The translations under genes and the position numbers were made by a program. This document shows, in pieces, positions 14,641 through 23,000 of a stretch of DNA of 34,399 nucleotides. The notes beneath the pieces are model-generated. The model saw only the letters and a list, made by a program, of their open reading frames with translations. It searched no databases and was not told the origin of the DNA. The stretch is taken from contig JAUQPY010000002.1 in NCBI GenBank assembly GCA_030550115.1, positions 1-34,399 of the forward strand. The letters are read 5' to 3'. Source of the DNA: Microcaldota archaeon (GTDB lineage Archaea; Micrarchaeota; Micrarchaeia; Anstonellales; J096). Each line of letters starts with the position of its first letter. Positions within the stretch are counted from its first letter, which is position 1.

Positions 14641-15020
14641 CGTTTACGGAGTTTCAGTTCTGGAAAGATCCTGATCAGATGTTGTGTGGTTAATAGATCA
14701 TTTCGTTTGCCAATTCTCCTACATAAATTATCTATACAGGCTGTATAGAAATGCAATATATATTTTGTCTCGGAGGTATGTTTAGAAACATTCTTCACAA
14801 ATACAGTTTTACCCTGTTGCAGTATCATTAGATTTCTACCCTCGTGCTTGTATTCCAAATCCTTGATATAACCATATTTTCTATTTATATAGTAATCAGT
14901 CTTCTGATCTGTAGTGATATTACGCAATATATTTGCAAGTTCCTGTTTGAGTAAATTACATATTTCTTCGGGATTTTCACTTCTGATACATTTGCCATCT
15001 TTTGTATATACAATCTCCAT
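14637..15020 (-). CDS. Unknown protein, 127 aa
   Basis: I do not recognise it. Basic, with four cysteines (residues about 11, 21, 94 and 99), which are not arranged as a classic zinc finger. The middle is strand-rich ('YYINRKYGYIKDLEYKHEGRNLMILQQG'), the end helical and basic ('LCRRIGKRNDLL', 'LKLRKR'), so nucleic-acid binding is possible. Its promoter is shared with rfcL (57 bp start-to-start), but shared control is not proof of shared function. Confidence 0.65.
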   Translation of the reverse strand: MEIVYTKDGKCIRSENPEEICNLLKQELANILRNITTDQKTDYYINRKYGYIKDLEYKHEGRNLMILQQGKTVFVKNVSKHTSETKYILHFYTACIDNLCRRIGKRNDLLTTQHLIRIFPELKLRKR

Positions 15021-15044
15021 ATTTTCAATTATGAGTTAGATATG

Positions 15045-15054
15045 TTTTTTAAAC
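15045..15054. promoter_or_regulatory. Shared TATA box, gene at 15020 / rfcL
   Basis: TTTTTTAAAC, centred about 28 bases from both ATG 15077 (plus) and ATG 15020 (minus). It favours ATG 15077 over the TTG at 15074 as the rfcL start. Confidence 0.6.
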
Positions 15055-15076
15055 AGATATTTTTAATTCAGAATTG

Positions 15077-16108
15077 ATGTATGTTATAAAATATCACCCC
15101 AAAAATCTAGATGATTATTTTAGATACTATGGTGGAGAGGAAGTTTTTATTAGAAGTTCTATAGAAATGTGGATAAAAAATCCTGATAAACCACTACTTA
15201 TCTACTCCCCTCCAGGCACAGGAAAAACTGCTCTGGTGTATGCATTAGCCAATACCTATAACATGAATATCTATGAGATTAATTCTTTTAATGTAAAAGA
15301 TGTGGATCTGAAAACAGTTTCTAAATATGATCTCCATGGTAGACGTACGTTGATATTGATTGATGATATAGATGCAATATTGGAGACATCCAGATTTGAT
15401 GTAGATTCTATTTTAGATCTCAAGATACCGATTATAATGACGGCAAATGATATATGGAATGTTAAAATGAAGGATATAAGAGCTAAGATTCAGACAGGGG
15501 AAATACAGGCACTAGAACTCAAGATCTCTAAGATTACATACACTAATCTGATCAGATCAATAATCAGAAGGGAGAAGATAGACTTATCAGAAGATGAGCT
15601 TAGAACAATTGTTGAGCTAAATTACCCTGATATAAGAGCTGGAATCAATGATCTAGAGATAAGGATTGGTACTGGCAGAGATAGATTAACAAATATATTC
15701 CAGGTAATGAATACTATATTAACTACAAAACCTAAAATGATAGATGTGAAGAATTATCTAGATAGGAATCTTAATATAGATGATTATAGAAATTTAATAC
15801 CTTTTATAGAGTGGAACTTAACTCTTAGGTATGATGGAGAGGAACTCAAAAAAGCATATGAATATATATCTCTTGCTGATATCTTCTTTTTTCATAGTTC
15901 AATTCATAGACGATGGAATCTCTTCACATATACTAGTAGATTTATATCCTTCATAGCCACCCTAAAAAATTCCAATTCTAGGTCAAGAATAGAGCTAAAT
16001 AGAATTAGAATACCGGTTATGCAAGATAGCAACTTTCATCAGGAGCTACATATGAGTCAGAAAAAATATAAACAGTACGGTTATTTGTTTAAAAATATTT
16101 TTACGTAA
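15077..16108 (+). CDS. rfcL: Replication factor C large subunit
   Basis: The clamp loader opens the PCNA ring with ATP and places it on primed DNA. Motifs: 'KYHPKNLDDYF' N-terminal RFC signature (residues 5-15), Walker A 'SPPGTGKT' (44-51), Walker B 'LILIDDID' (92-99), and 'IPIIMTANDIW', typical of the large rather than the small subunit. Sensor 2 region 'PDIRAGINDLE' follows. The usual 'NASD' after Walker A is altered to 'NSFN'. At 343 aa it is shorter than most archaeal RFC-L (about 450-500) and lacks the lysine-rich C-terminal tail and an obvious PIP box. The next gene has its own TATA box (16087-16097) inside the rfcL 3' end. Confidence 0.88.
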   Translation: MYVIKYHPKNLDDYFRYYGGEEVFIRSSIEMWIKNPDKPLLIYSPPGTGKTALVYALANTYNMNIYEINSFNVKDVDLKTVSKYDLHGRRTLILIDDIDAILETSRFDVDSILDLKIPIIMTANDIWNVKMKDIRAKIQTGEIQALELKISKITYTNLIRSIIRREKIDLSEDELRTIVELNYPDIRAGINDLEIRIGTGRDRLTNIFQVMNTILTTKPKMIDVKNYLDRNLNIDDYRNLIPFIEWNLTLRYDGEELKKAYEYISLADIFFFHSSIHRRWNLFTYTSRFISFIATLKNSNSRSRIELNRIRIPVMQDSNFHQELHMSQKKYKQYGYLFKNIFT

Positions 16109-16116
16109 ATTAATAC

Positions 16117-16671
16117 ATGAATGATCTGAAAGAGCTGAGGAGGATTGTAAAATACATAAGTGCCCTCCTCCATGAATCTCATTATCCCCATTTGCATAGA
16201 CAATTATCCAGAGACGATCTACTACAATTGAATAAACTAAGGAAAATGTTTTTTGATAAAGTAGCTACAAACAAGGATCTAATATATAAAATAAGAGAGG
16301 ATCCATCTGTATTCATGTGTATTGAAGTAATAAAATTTCTAAATGAGGGGGAACTTCCAACCAGATTCTACGAAGAGCTGTTTAAGATTATAGAGATGAT
16401 CTATGAGAATAATCAATTTGAAAATCTATCAGTTATTAGAGAGGATCTGAAAAAGCTAGATTCTGAAAAAGTGATAGAATTACTAAATTATTGGAAGTCT
16501 AGAGATGAACGATTCTTCCATGTATTAGAAGTATTCGTCGATTATGATAATCTTAATAAGATTATTGATCATATAGAGAGTCTAAAAAGAGCTGATAAAG
16601 AATATCTGAAACTATTCTTATCAAAATTAGATAAAGAGTTACTTAAGAGAATAAGTGGTGCTTATGAATAG
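16117..16671 (+). CDS. Unknown helical protein, 184 aa
   Basis: I do not recognise it. The protein is all-helical and charged, with repeated leucine/isoleucine heptad-like spacing and 'VIREDLKKLDSEKVIELLNYW'. No membrane segments. A TATA box (gtttaaaaata, 16087-16097) lies 25 bases before the ATG. It overlaps the next gene by eight bases, so the two are translated together. Confidence 0.7.
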   Translation: MNDLKELRRIVKYISALLHESHYPHLHRQLSRDDLLQLNKLRKMFFDKVATNKDLIYKIREDPSVFMCIEVIKFLNEGELPTRFYEELFKIIEMIYENNQFENLSVIREDLKKLDSEKVIELLNYWKSRDERFFHVLEVFVDYDNLNKIIDHIESLKRADKEYLKLFLSKLDKELLKRISGAYE

Positions 16672-17299
16672 ATTAGTTCTGAAGATAGAGCTTATAAAAT
16701 TATATAGGAGATGGATAGATGGGGATTTAAGTGTAAAAGAGAGAGCATTAGAAATAAGGGGGTTGTTGAGAGAGAAAAAATCAGAAGTTCAACTATTATC
16801 TGTAAGAGGAGAGATCAAGGGTGATGAAGTTATTGAACAGAAAGCTCTAGTTGAGGTAGATGGTGAACAGAAGATCATAGATCTCAAAGAAAGTCCAAAG
16901 GAAGAGGGTGAGAAAACGTTATTCTCAGAACTATTAGGGGAAGACCTTGTTAGAAGACAAGATCAGGAAGAATCCCAAGAAACAATATCTATACCATCTG
17001 ATGTTAAGAGAGTTGAATCATTAGATGAGTTAGTTGAGGCCTCTCCACAGGAGGAAATTATTTTAGAGACACCTAAAGACGAGAGAATTGAGACCATTAT
17101 AGAAGACAGAGAAAAGGAGGATATGATAGAGAGAATATTGAATTCTACTCCTAAGAAAGTTCCAGAGGCTCCGGAGAGAAAACCACAAAAAATGGAAATG
17201 TCTGAGGAAGATGTGAAAAGAATTCCTGAAAAACATAAGAGCAGATTTGAAACTATTATGAATCTGATCTCACAAATATTTAAAGTATTTAAAAAATGA
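16664..17299 (+). CDS. Unknown protein with acidic disordered middle, 211 aa
   Basis: The ORF track starts at GTG 16655, but the two GTG codons (GTGGTG) fit better as a weak Shine-Dalgarno for ATG 16664. The N-terminus (about 45 residues) is a basic helical segment, residues about 50-180 are highly charged and low-complexity (E, K, D, S, P), and the C-terminal 20 residues form an amphipathic, basic helix ('RFETIMNLISQIFKVFKK'). This pattern suggests a tether: two interaction or membrane-touching ends joined by a flexible linker. No family recognised. Last gene before ileS. Confidence 0.65.
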   Translation: MNRLVLKIELIKLYRRWIDGDLSVKERALEIRGLLREKKSEVQLLSVRGEIKGDEVIEQKALVEVDGEQKIIDLKESPKEEGEKTLFSELLGEDLVRRQDQEESQETISIPSDVKRVESLDELVEASPQEEIILETPKDERIETIIEDREKEDMIERILNSTPKKVPEAPERKPQKMEMSEEDVKRIPEKHKSRFETIMNLISQIFKVFKK

Positions 17300-17300
17300 A

Positions 17301-17310
17301 TATTTAAATT
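17301..17310 (+). promoter_or_regulatory. TATA box of ileS
   Basis: tatttaaatt, directly after the upstream stop codon and centred 26.5 bases before the ileS ATG. Confidence 0.65.
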
Positions 17311-17331
17311 TTTTTATATAGAAATGTAAAC

Positions 17332-20049
17332 ATGTATGATCATAAAGAGGTAGAGGAATGGTCAGAAAGATTCTGGCAGGAGAACAATATCTATTCAAAG
17401 ATAAAAGCTAGGGGAACTAGAAGATTTGAATTTATAGATGGTCCACCATTTGTTACTGGTGAGATACATCCTGGTACTGCATGGAATAAATGTATAAAGG
17501 ATAGTATACTCAGATTTTACAGAATGAGAGGATACGATGTTAATGATACTCCTGGATTCGATACTCATGGATTACCTATAGAGGTTAAAGTAGAAAAAAA
17601 GTTAGGTATTGAAAATAAGGGAGAGATAGAATCTAGAATTGGTATAGAGAAATTTATCAAAGAATGTAAGGATTTTGCTGAGCAATATAGAAATATAATG
17701 ACTCAACAGTTGAAGAGATTTCATATCTGGATGGATTGGGATAGGCCCTACATAACATTCAAAAAAGAATACATAGAGAGATCTTGGAAAACTATAAAGA
17801 GAGCCTGGGATAAAGGATTGCTAAAAGAAGGAGATTACGTAGTTCCCTACTGTTATAGATGCCAAACTACTCTAGCAAATTATGAATTGGAATATAAAGA
17901 TCTGGAAGATCCAAGCATATACGTTATGTTTCCTACATTTGAAGATGGAAAATACTTACTGATCTGGACTACTACACCATGGACACTCGTTGCGAATCTG
18001 GCAGTTATGGTAAATCCAAATGAGATTTACTTAGAGATAGAGAGAGATGGGAAAATACTGATAGTGGCAAAGAAGAGATTTGAGAATAATAGTATTTTCA
18101 GAGATTGGCATGTGAGGAGAGAGTTTCTAGGAAAAGAATTGGAAGGATTGAAATACAAACATCCATTTGATGATTTGCTAAAGTTCAAATTCGATAGAAA
18201 AGTAGTTCTATCTGAAGAGTTTGTATCTATGGAAGATGGTACAGGATTGGTACATTCGGCTCCAGGACATGGAGAGGAAGATTTCAAAGTAGGTCAGAGA
18301 TACGGATTACCAACTTTCTCATTTGTAGATGATGAAGGTAAATATATTGACGTAGGTGACAGGTTCAAAGGTAGATTATGTAGAGATATGAACAATGAAA
18401 TAATAGAAATTCTTAAAGAGAGGGGATTACTATTTAGAAGAGAAACTATTAAGCACAGCTATCCAACATGCTGGAGATGCAAATCACCTCTTATATACAG
18501 ATCTACTCATCAATGGTTTATAACAATAACGAACTTCAGAGATAGAATGATAGAGGAGGCAAAGAGAATAAAATGGGTTCCAAACTTTGCTATGAAAAGA
18601 TTTGTAAATTTCTTGCAGAATTCACCAGATTGGTGTATATCCAGACAGAGGTACTGGGGTATTCCCCTACCTATATGGAAATGTGATAGATGTGAAAATG
18701 TTACGGTAATTGATAAGATCCCAGATGGATTGGAAGACCCACATAGACCTTATATAGATCAGATTGTGTTCAAATGTGACAAGTGTGGAGGGGAAATGCA
18801 TAGAGTTCCAGATGTACTAGATGTATGGTTTGACTCAGGAAATGCTGTATGGGCCAGTACTGGTAAAGATGTTGTGGCTGATTTTATAGTTGAAGGACAG
18901 GATCAGATTAGAGGATGGTTCTATTCCCTATTGGGATCTGGGATGATATACTATAATAAGATTCCTTACAGAGCAGTAGCTATGCATGGGTTCTTCGTTG
19001 ATGAGAAAGGAGAGAAAATGAGTAAGAGTGTAGGGAATTATGTACCAGTAGAAGAAATATTAGAAAGAGTTGGAGCAGACGCATTTAGATTGTTTGGTCT
19101 CTCAAATAACATTTGGGAGGATTTGAAATTTAACTGGAGAGATTTGGAATTAGCTAAAAGGGAGTTGTTTGTTATACTAAACATAGCTAAATACTTAGAA
19201 GATAATCACAGATCAGTTAATTATGTAGATATGAAGATATGGGATAAGTGGCTAGTGGCAAGATTAAATGAACTTAAGAAAGTATATATCGATTCCTTCC
19301 AATCATATGAATACTACATTGCAGTAAGAGCACTTAGAGAGTTTATCATTGAAGATCTGAGTAGATTCTATATGAAAATAGTCAAAACAAATCCATCTAG
19401 TCTTGGAACATTATATCATGTATTTCTTGAGGTTCTTACAATGTTAGCACCTATCACTCCAGCTACCGCAGAGTATATCTATCAAAAGTTATATCGCAAA
19501 CATCACCTAGAGGAATCCATATTCATGAGAAACATAGATGATCCGGCTGATTATGATAGTGATCTATTAAGAAACATGCAAAGAGTCAGAGGATTGATAT
19601 CAGAGATTTTGGAGTGGAGACAGCGTGAAAAGATCAATCTTAGAATGCCTATTCAGGAAGTGATCATATCTGATGTATCTATCTATCCATTCAAAGAGAT
19701 TATTGCAGACATGATAAATGCTAAAGAGATAAGTTTTAATAAACCAGAGAGCTCTGATCTGAGCTATGATGGAATAGAGGTTAGAATAATTGTTGGTAAT
19801 CTTGTAGATGAATGGCTCTATAATGAGATCTCTAGGAGAATACAGTTTTATAGGAAACAGCTAGGATTGAAGAAGGATGAAACTATTCAACTGCTCTATG
19901 ATGGATCTGATGCAATAGTAGAGGTTATAGACAAATTTAAATCTGAACTTGCTGAGAAAACAAGAGCAGAGTTGGTCAGAAATGTTGGGTTGAGTGATGG
20001 AATTCGATATTCTATTAAGGATATGGAGTTGATTCTGAAAAAGGCTTGA
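17332..20049 (+). CDS. ileS: Isoleucyl-tRNA synthetase
   Basis: Class I synthetase that charges tRNA-Ile and edits valine. HIGH motif variant 'GEIHPGTAWNK' (43-53), 'PGFDTHGLPIEVKVEKKLGI' typical of IleRS, CP1 editing motif 'WTTTPWTL' (about 212-219), 'EGQDQIRGWFYSLL', and KMSKS at 562-566. Zinc-type pairs 'CYRC', 'CWRC', 'CDRC', 'CDKC' occur in the connective region. At 905 aa it is shorter than most archaeal IleRS (about 1,000-1,070); the missing part is in the C-terminal domain, which still shows the anticodon-binding helices. It has its own leaderless promoter. The 3' end overlaps the convergent methyltransferase by 35 bases. Confidence 0.95.
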   Translation: MYDHKEVEEWSERFWQENNIYSKIKARGTRRFEFIDGPPFVTGEIHPGTAWNKCIKDSILRFYRMRGYDVNDTPGFDTHGLPIEVKVEKKLGIENKGEIESRIGIEKFIKECKDFAEQYRNIMTQQLKRFHIWMDWDRPYITFKKEYIERSWKTIKRAWDKGLLKEGDYVVPYCYRCQTTLANYELEYKDLEDPSIYVMFPTFEDGKYLLIWTTTPWTLVANLAVMVNPNEIYLEIERDGKILIVAKKRFENNSIFRDWHVRREFLGKELEGLKYKHPFDDLLKFKFDRKVVLSEEFVSMEDGTGLVHSAPGHGEEDFKVGQRYGLPTFSFVDDEGKYIDVGDRFKGRLCRDMNNEIIEILKERGLLFRRETIKHSYPTCWRCKSPLIYRSTHQWFITITNFRDRMIEEAKRIKWVPNFAMKRFVNFLQNSPDWCISRQRYWGIPLPIWKCDRCENVTVIDKIPDGLEDPHRPYIDQIVFKCDKCGGEMHRVPDVLDVWFDSGNAVWASTGKDVVADFIVEGQDQIRGWFYSLLGSGMIYYNKIPYRAVAMHGFFVDEKGEKMSKSVGNYVPVEEILERVGADAFRLFGLSNNIWEDLKFNWRDLELAKRELFVILNIAKYLEDNHRSVNYVDMKIWDKWLVARLNELKKVYIDSFQSYEYYIAVRALREFIIEDLSRFYMKIVKTNPSSLGTLYHVFLEVLTMLAPITPATAEYIYQKLYRKHHLEESIFMRNIDDPADYDSDLLRNMQRVRGLISEILEWRQREKINLRMPIQEVIISDVSIYPFKEIIADMINAKEISFNKPESSDLSYDGIEVRIIVGNLVDEWLYNEISRRIQFYRKQLGLKKDETIQLLYDGSDAIVEVIDKFKSELAEKTRAELVRNVGLSDGIRYSIKDMELILKKA

Positions 20050-20857
20050 AGATCTTAGCTATATAGAAGTACTCCCCTACGTCCTTCGGATGCAATCTTA
20101 CAGTTAGTTTAATGTCCTCATATTGATCTGATATTCCTGGCTCAGACTGTATTGGTAACTCTATAGACATTAGTTTTGCCGAGTAATTCTCTAATAGTGC
20201 TGATACTACATCCTCATTTTCATATCTAGTAAATGTACAGGTAGAATATACTAATATCCCTCCAGGTCTTAGAGCTCTATAGGTAGCTTCTAAGATTCTG
20301 TACTGTACACTGGAGAGGGTTCTGATTATTGAATTTGTAACTCTTTTCCATGCATATCTATGTGCACCTAGAGCACTACATGGAGCATCTACCAGAGCTC
20401 TGTTGTAAGAAAAATCTGGTATCTTTTTAGCATCTCTGCTTATTACAGCTACATTCACAACCCCTAATCGTTCTATGTTAGCTCTAAGAGAAGGTATCCT
20501 GTCTCTCTTATCATTTGCTATTATAACTCCCCTATTTTCCATTAACATTGCCATCTGAGTAGTTTTACTACCTGGTGCCGCAGTAGCATCATATACAATA
20601 TCTTTTGGACTTGGAGATAGAACATGAGGCGGAATTGCTGATGCTAGAGATTGAGAATGTACATAACCTGCTAAATACTCAATAGAATTGCCTATTTTTA
20701 TATTGGACGGTAATTCGTATATGTAAGGTAAGAATGTAGGTTTGTAACTCGGTCTTGCCCTGGTTTTCAACCAATTCACTCTAATATACTTTTTAATCTC
20801 TATAAAATCAAGTACGTCTCTATATCTACTCAGCTCTGAGTCTATATCGATTTGCAT
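20015..20857 (-). CDS. NOL1/NOP2/Sun-type RNA m5C methyltransferase
   Basis: The SAM-binding motif is 'DATAAPGSKTTQMA' (90-103), motif IV 'DAPCSALG' has Cys160, and motif VI 'YSTCTF' carries Cys207, the catalytic nucleophile in this family; both cysteines are present. The reaction is C5 methylation of cytidine in tRNA or rRNA; the target cannot be read from sequence. 280 aa, with a short N-terminal RNA-contact region and no PUA domain. It overlaps the end of sppA by 32 bases and has no visible Shine-Dalgarno, so it is translated from the sppA transcript. 35-base antisense overlap with ileS. Confidence 0.9.
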   Translation of the reverse strand: MQIDIDSELSRYRDVLDFIEIKKYIRVNWLKTRARPSYKPTFLPYIYELPSNIKIGNSIEYLAGYVHSQSLASAIPPHVLSPSPKDIVYDATAAPGSKTTQMAMLMENRGVIIANDKRDRIPSLRANIERLGVVNVAVISRDAKKIPDFSYNRALVDAPCSALGAHRYAWKRVTNSIIRTLSSVQYRILEATYRALRPGGILVYSTCTFTRYENEDVVSALLENYSAKLMSIELPIQSEPGISDQYEDIKLTVRLHPKDVGEYFYIAKIFKPFSESTPYP

Positions 20858-21725
20858 AACTATTTGGATAGATAAATTCGGATAGTAATGAATACAGAGA
20901 AAATAATCCTCCTATCTGTTTCTTTGGAGTTATATCGCATATGTTATTCGGATCTACACCCAATTCATTTGCAAACTTTATCAGGAAATCTCTCTTCAAA
21001 CCTACATCATCGATCAATCCAACTTTCTTTCCCATGTTACCCGTCATGATTCTCCCATCAGTAACATTCTCAATTAATTCCTCTGAGATATATCTGGAAT
21101 CTAATAATATCTGTATAAATTGATCATATGTTTCATTTATAATATCCTGTATCATAGCTAGCTCTTCATTCGTTATGTTTCTGAATGGACTACCAATATC
21201 CTTGTATCTCCCAGATTTAACTGCTGTTATGTTTATCCCTAATTTATCTAGTAGTCCTTGGTAGTTCTCCAAATACATTATCACACCTATATTCCCAATC
21301 AGACTGTTCTGATGTGCGTATATTTTAGAGCTACCCAGAGCAATATAATACCCTCCACTAGCTCCAATCTCCTCTATGTAAGATACCTTAGGTTTGTTAA
21401 ATCTCTTCAATTCTCTATATATCACATCACTAGCTACAACGCTACCACCAGGAGAATTTATAACAACAAACAATCCTTTGATAGTTGGATTGTCTGATGC
21501 TTTTCTAATAGCTTCTGCATAGTCCTCAGCACCAGGATAGTAGGAAAAAGTGGATTCTTTAGATTTTAAATCAATTACACCCTGAATTTCCAGAACTCCT
21601 ATACAACTGCTCATAGATAGTTGAGGTTTAGATGTTAGAAATAGAACGATCACAGATATAATGGATATTATCAACAATCCTACAATTCCTAGTATAGCTA
21701 TCGCCTTCCAGATATTCTGATTCAT
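20826..21725 (-). CDS. sppA: Signal peptide peptidase SppA (S49)
   Basis: The membrane-bound serine peptidase degrades cleaved signal peptides. One transmembrane segment at about residues 7-30 anchors it; the peptidase domain faces outward, as in other archaeal SppA. The catalytic Ser123 lies in 'GASGGYYIALGS' and the Lys175 in 'KSGRYKDIGSPFR', 52 residues apart, which matches the Ser/Lys dyad spacing of the Thermococcus enzyme. 'SPGGSVVASD' is the oxyanion-region motif. 299 aa, usual archaeal length. TATA box at about 21746-21757, overlapping the upstream gene's stop. Confidence 0.93.
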   Translation of the reverse strand: MNQNIWKAIAILGIVGLLIISIISVIVLFLTSKPQLSMSSCIGVLEIQGVIDLKSKESTFSYYPGAEDYAEAIRKASDNPTIKGLFVVINSPGGSVVASDVIYRELKRFNKPKVSYIEEIGASGGYYIALGSSKIYAHQNSLIGNIGVIMYLENYQGLLDKLGINITAVKSGRYKDIGSPFRNITNEELAMIQDIINETYDQFIQILLDSRYISEELIENVTDGRIMTGNMGKKVGLIDDVGLKRDFLIKFANELGVDPNNICDITPKKQIGGLFSLYSLLSEFIYPNSYANRYRLRAE

Positions 21726-21756
21726 ACTATCTTAATCACAGGTAACATTTTAAAAA

Positions 21757-22866
21757 TCATTTCAGAGCCTTCTCTACAACTGCATCATCAATTATAGCCT
21801 TAACGCCTAAGATCTCATTTATTGAGTTTATAATAGATGCTATTCTATTTGGTTCTCTTATATTTGTTATCTTAGCAAATTGTCGAATTGATTCATCTAC
21901 TCCAAGATCTCCCCCTAGCAGAGAGTAGAGTATCAGACCTTCCACCCCATGCTTCTTGTATATAGCATAGCTATCATATCCATAGCTAGCTCTTAACTCC
22001 TTTCGAGTAATCTTCCTAGAGTTAACAATACCATATTCTTTAGATATAAAGCTCAGCATTTCTTTGATTTTGGATAGGGGAATTTTTAAGGCTATAGCTA
22101 TATCTACTATTCTGAACTTAGGGTTTTGATCTATGTACCTATCAAATAATTTACCATCCTGACCGAATTTCAGAGACATATCTAACGGCATCTTGTATTT
22201 TATAGAATACTTCTTGACAGGATCTTTAACATTCTTATTAATTTCAAACTCTTCTATGTCTGTAAGCTCATTATCTATCTCCTCTATATCAGTAGCTATC
22301 TTAGGTGCAAATCTGTTTTGAGCTGTTTCTTCCTGTCCAGGACTGGAGTATAGATTAGCTGTTCTTATGAAATCTGTGATTTCTACGACTAGATCTATAC
22401 TGACTCCTGTTTCATCAGCTATCTGTAGAAAACTCTTCTTAGAGTCATAAACCCTCAGTACTTTTACCCCAGCCTCTCCATATTTAGAATAGATAGTTTT
22501 CTCAGCAGGAGTTAGGGAGCTTGGATCGATCTGTGGCTGTGGTTTAGGAGGTTCTGTAGATGTTACAACTGGCTCTGGCATAGGTGGCTGCTGTGGAGTT
22601 TCAACGATCTGAGTCTGTTCATGAACACTAGGGGGATTGGCTTGGTCCTCTACTTCTACTATTATACTTCTACTCTTCAAAAACTCCATCAATTTTGCAC
22701 TATCTATAGCGTATTTATTAGCTAGAAGCACAATATCACTATCAGATATACTACCTAGAGATTCTAACTCGTTGTAAAGTAATATAGAATGTTTTCCAAA
22801 CTGCTTTATCATATCTGTTTTGTCTCGATTCTTCTCTGCAAATGATTTGTTGTTTATCCTGTACAC
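21757..22866 (-). CDS. Unknown protein with four HTH-like repeats
   Basis: I do not recognise the family. Four similar helical modules are visible, each starting near a 'Y/FGK(H/Y)G' or '(I/L)(Y/F)(K/D)(K/R)' helix and followed by an HTH-like pattern: residues 18-70 ('FGKHSILLYNEL...SDIVLLANKYAID'), 122-173 ('KYGEAGVKVLRVYD...SFLQIADETGVS'), 233-283 ('KLFDRYIDQNP...RIVDIAIALKIP') and 299-356 ('KHGVEGLILYSLL...IRQFAKITNI'). A proline-rich linker (78-115) separates the first from the rest, and an acidic segment (192-210) lies between the second and third. DNA binding or a scaffold role is possible. The start is GTG at 22866, 25 bases from a shared TATA box. Confidence 0.75.
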   Translation of the reverse strand: MYRINNKSFAEKNRDKTDMIKQFGKHSILLYNELESLGSISDSDIVLLANKYAIDSAKLMEFLKSRSIIVEVEDQANPPSVHEQTQIVETPQQPPMPEPVVTSTEPPKPQPQIDPSSLTPAEKTIYSKYGEAGVKVLRVYDSKKSFLQIADETGVSIDLVVEITDFIRTANLYSSPGQEETAQNRFAPKIATDIEEIDNELTDIEEFEINKNVKDPVKKYSIKYKMPLDMSLKFGQDGKLFDRYIDQNPKFRIVDIAIALKIPLSKIKEMLSFISKEYGIVNSRKITRKELRASYGYDSYAIYKKHGVEGLILYSLLGGDLGVDESIRQFAKITNIREPNRIASIINSINEILGVKAIIDDAVVEKALK

Positions 22867-22884
22867 GTTTTAATAATACAAAAA

Positions 22885-22897
22885 CTTTTTAAAAATC
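22885..22897. promoter_or_regulatory. Shared TATA box, repeat protein / tRNA-Ser(TGA)
   Basis: CTTTTTAAAAATC, centred 25 bases from GTG 22866 (minus) and 26 from the first base of tRNA-Ser (22917, plus). One core element probably serves a protein gene and a tRNA gene. Confidence 0.65.
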
Positions 22898-22916
22898 TAT
22901 TCAGTAATCATAACTT

Positions 22917-23000
22917 GCCGGGATGGCAGAGCGGTCGATTGCGCTGGACTTGAGATCCAGTGCCCGAAAGGGTTCGGGGGTTCGAATCCCTCTCCCGGCG
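22917..23000 (+). tRNA. tRNA-Ser (anticodon TGA)
   Basis: Type II tRNA identical to the tRNA-Ser at 3409 except for one base: anticodon TGA at 22951-22953 in loop CTTGAGA. Acceptor GCCGGGA/TCCCGGC, long variable arm, discriminator G73 at 23000, no encoded CCA. It reads UCA (and likely UCU/UCC/UCG by wobble). The convergent gene stop begins at the very next base. Confidence 0.95.
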
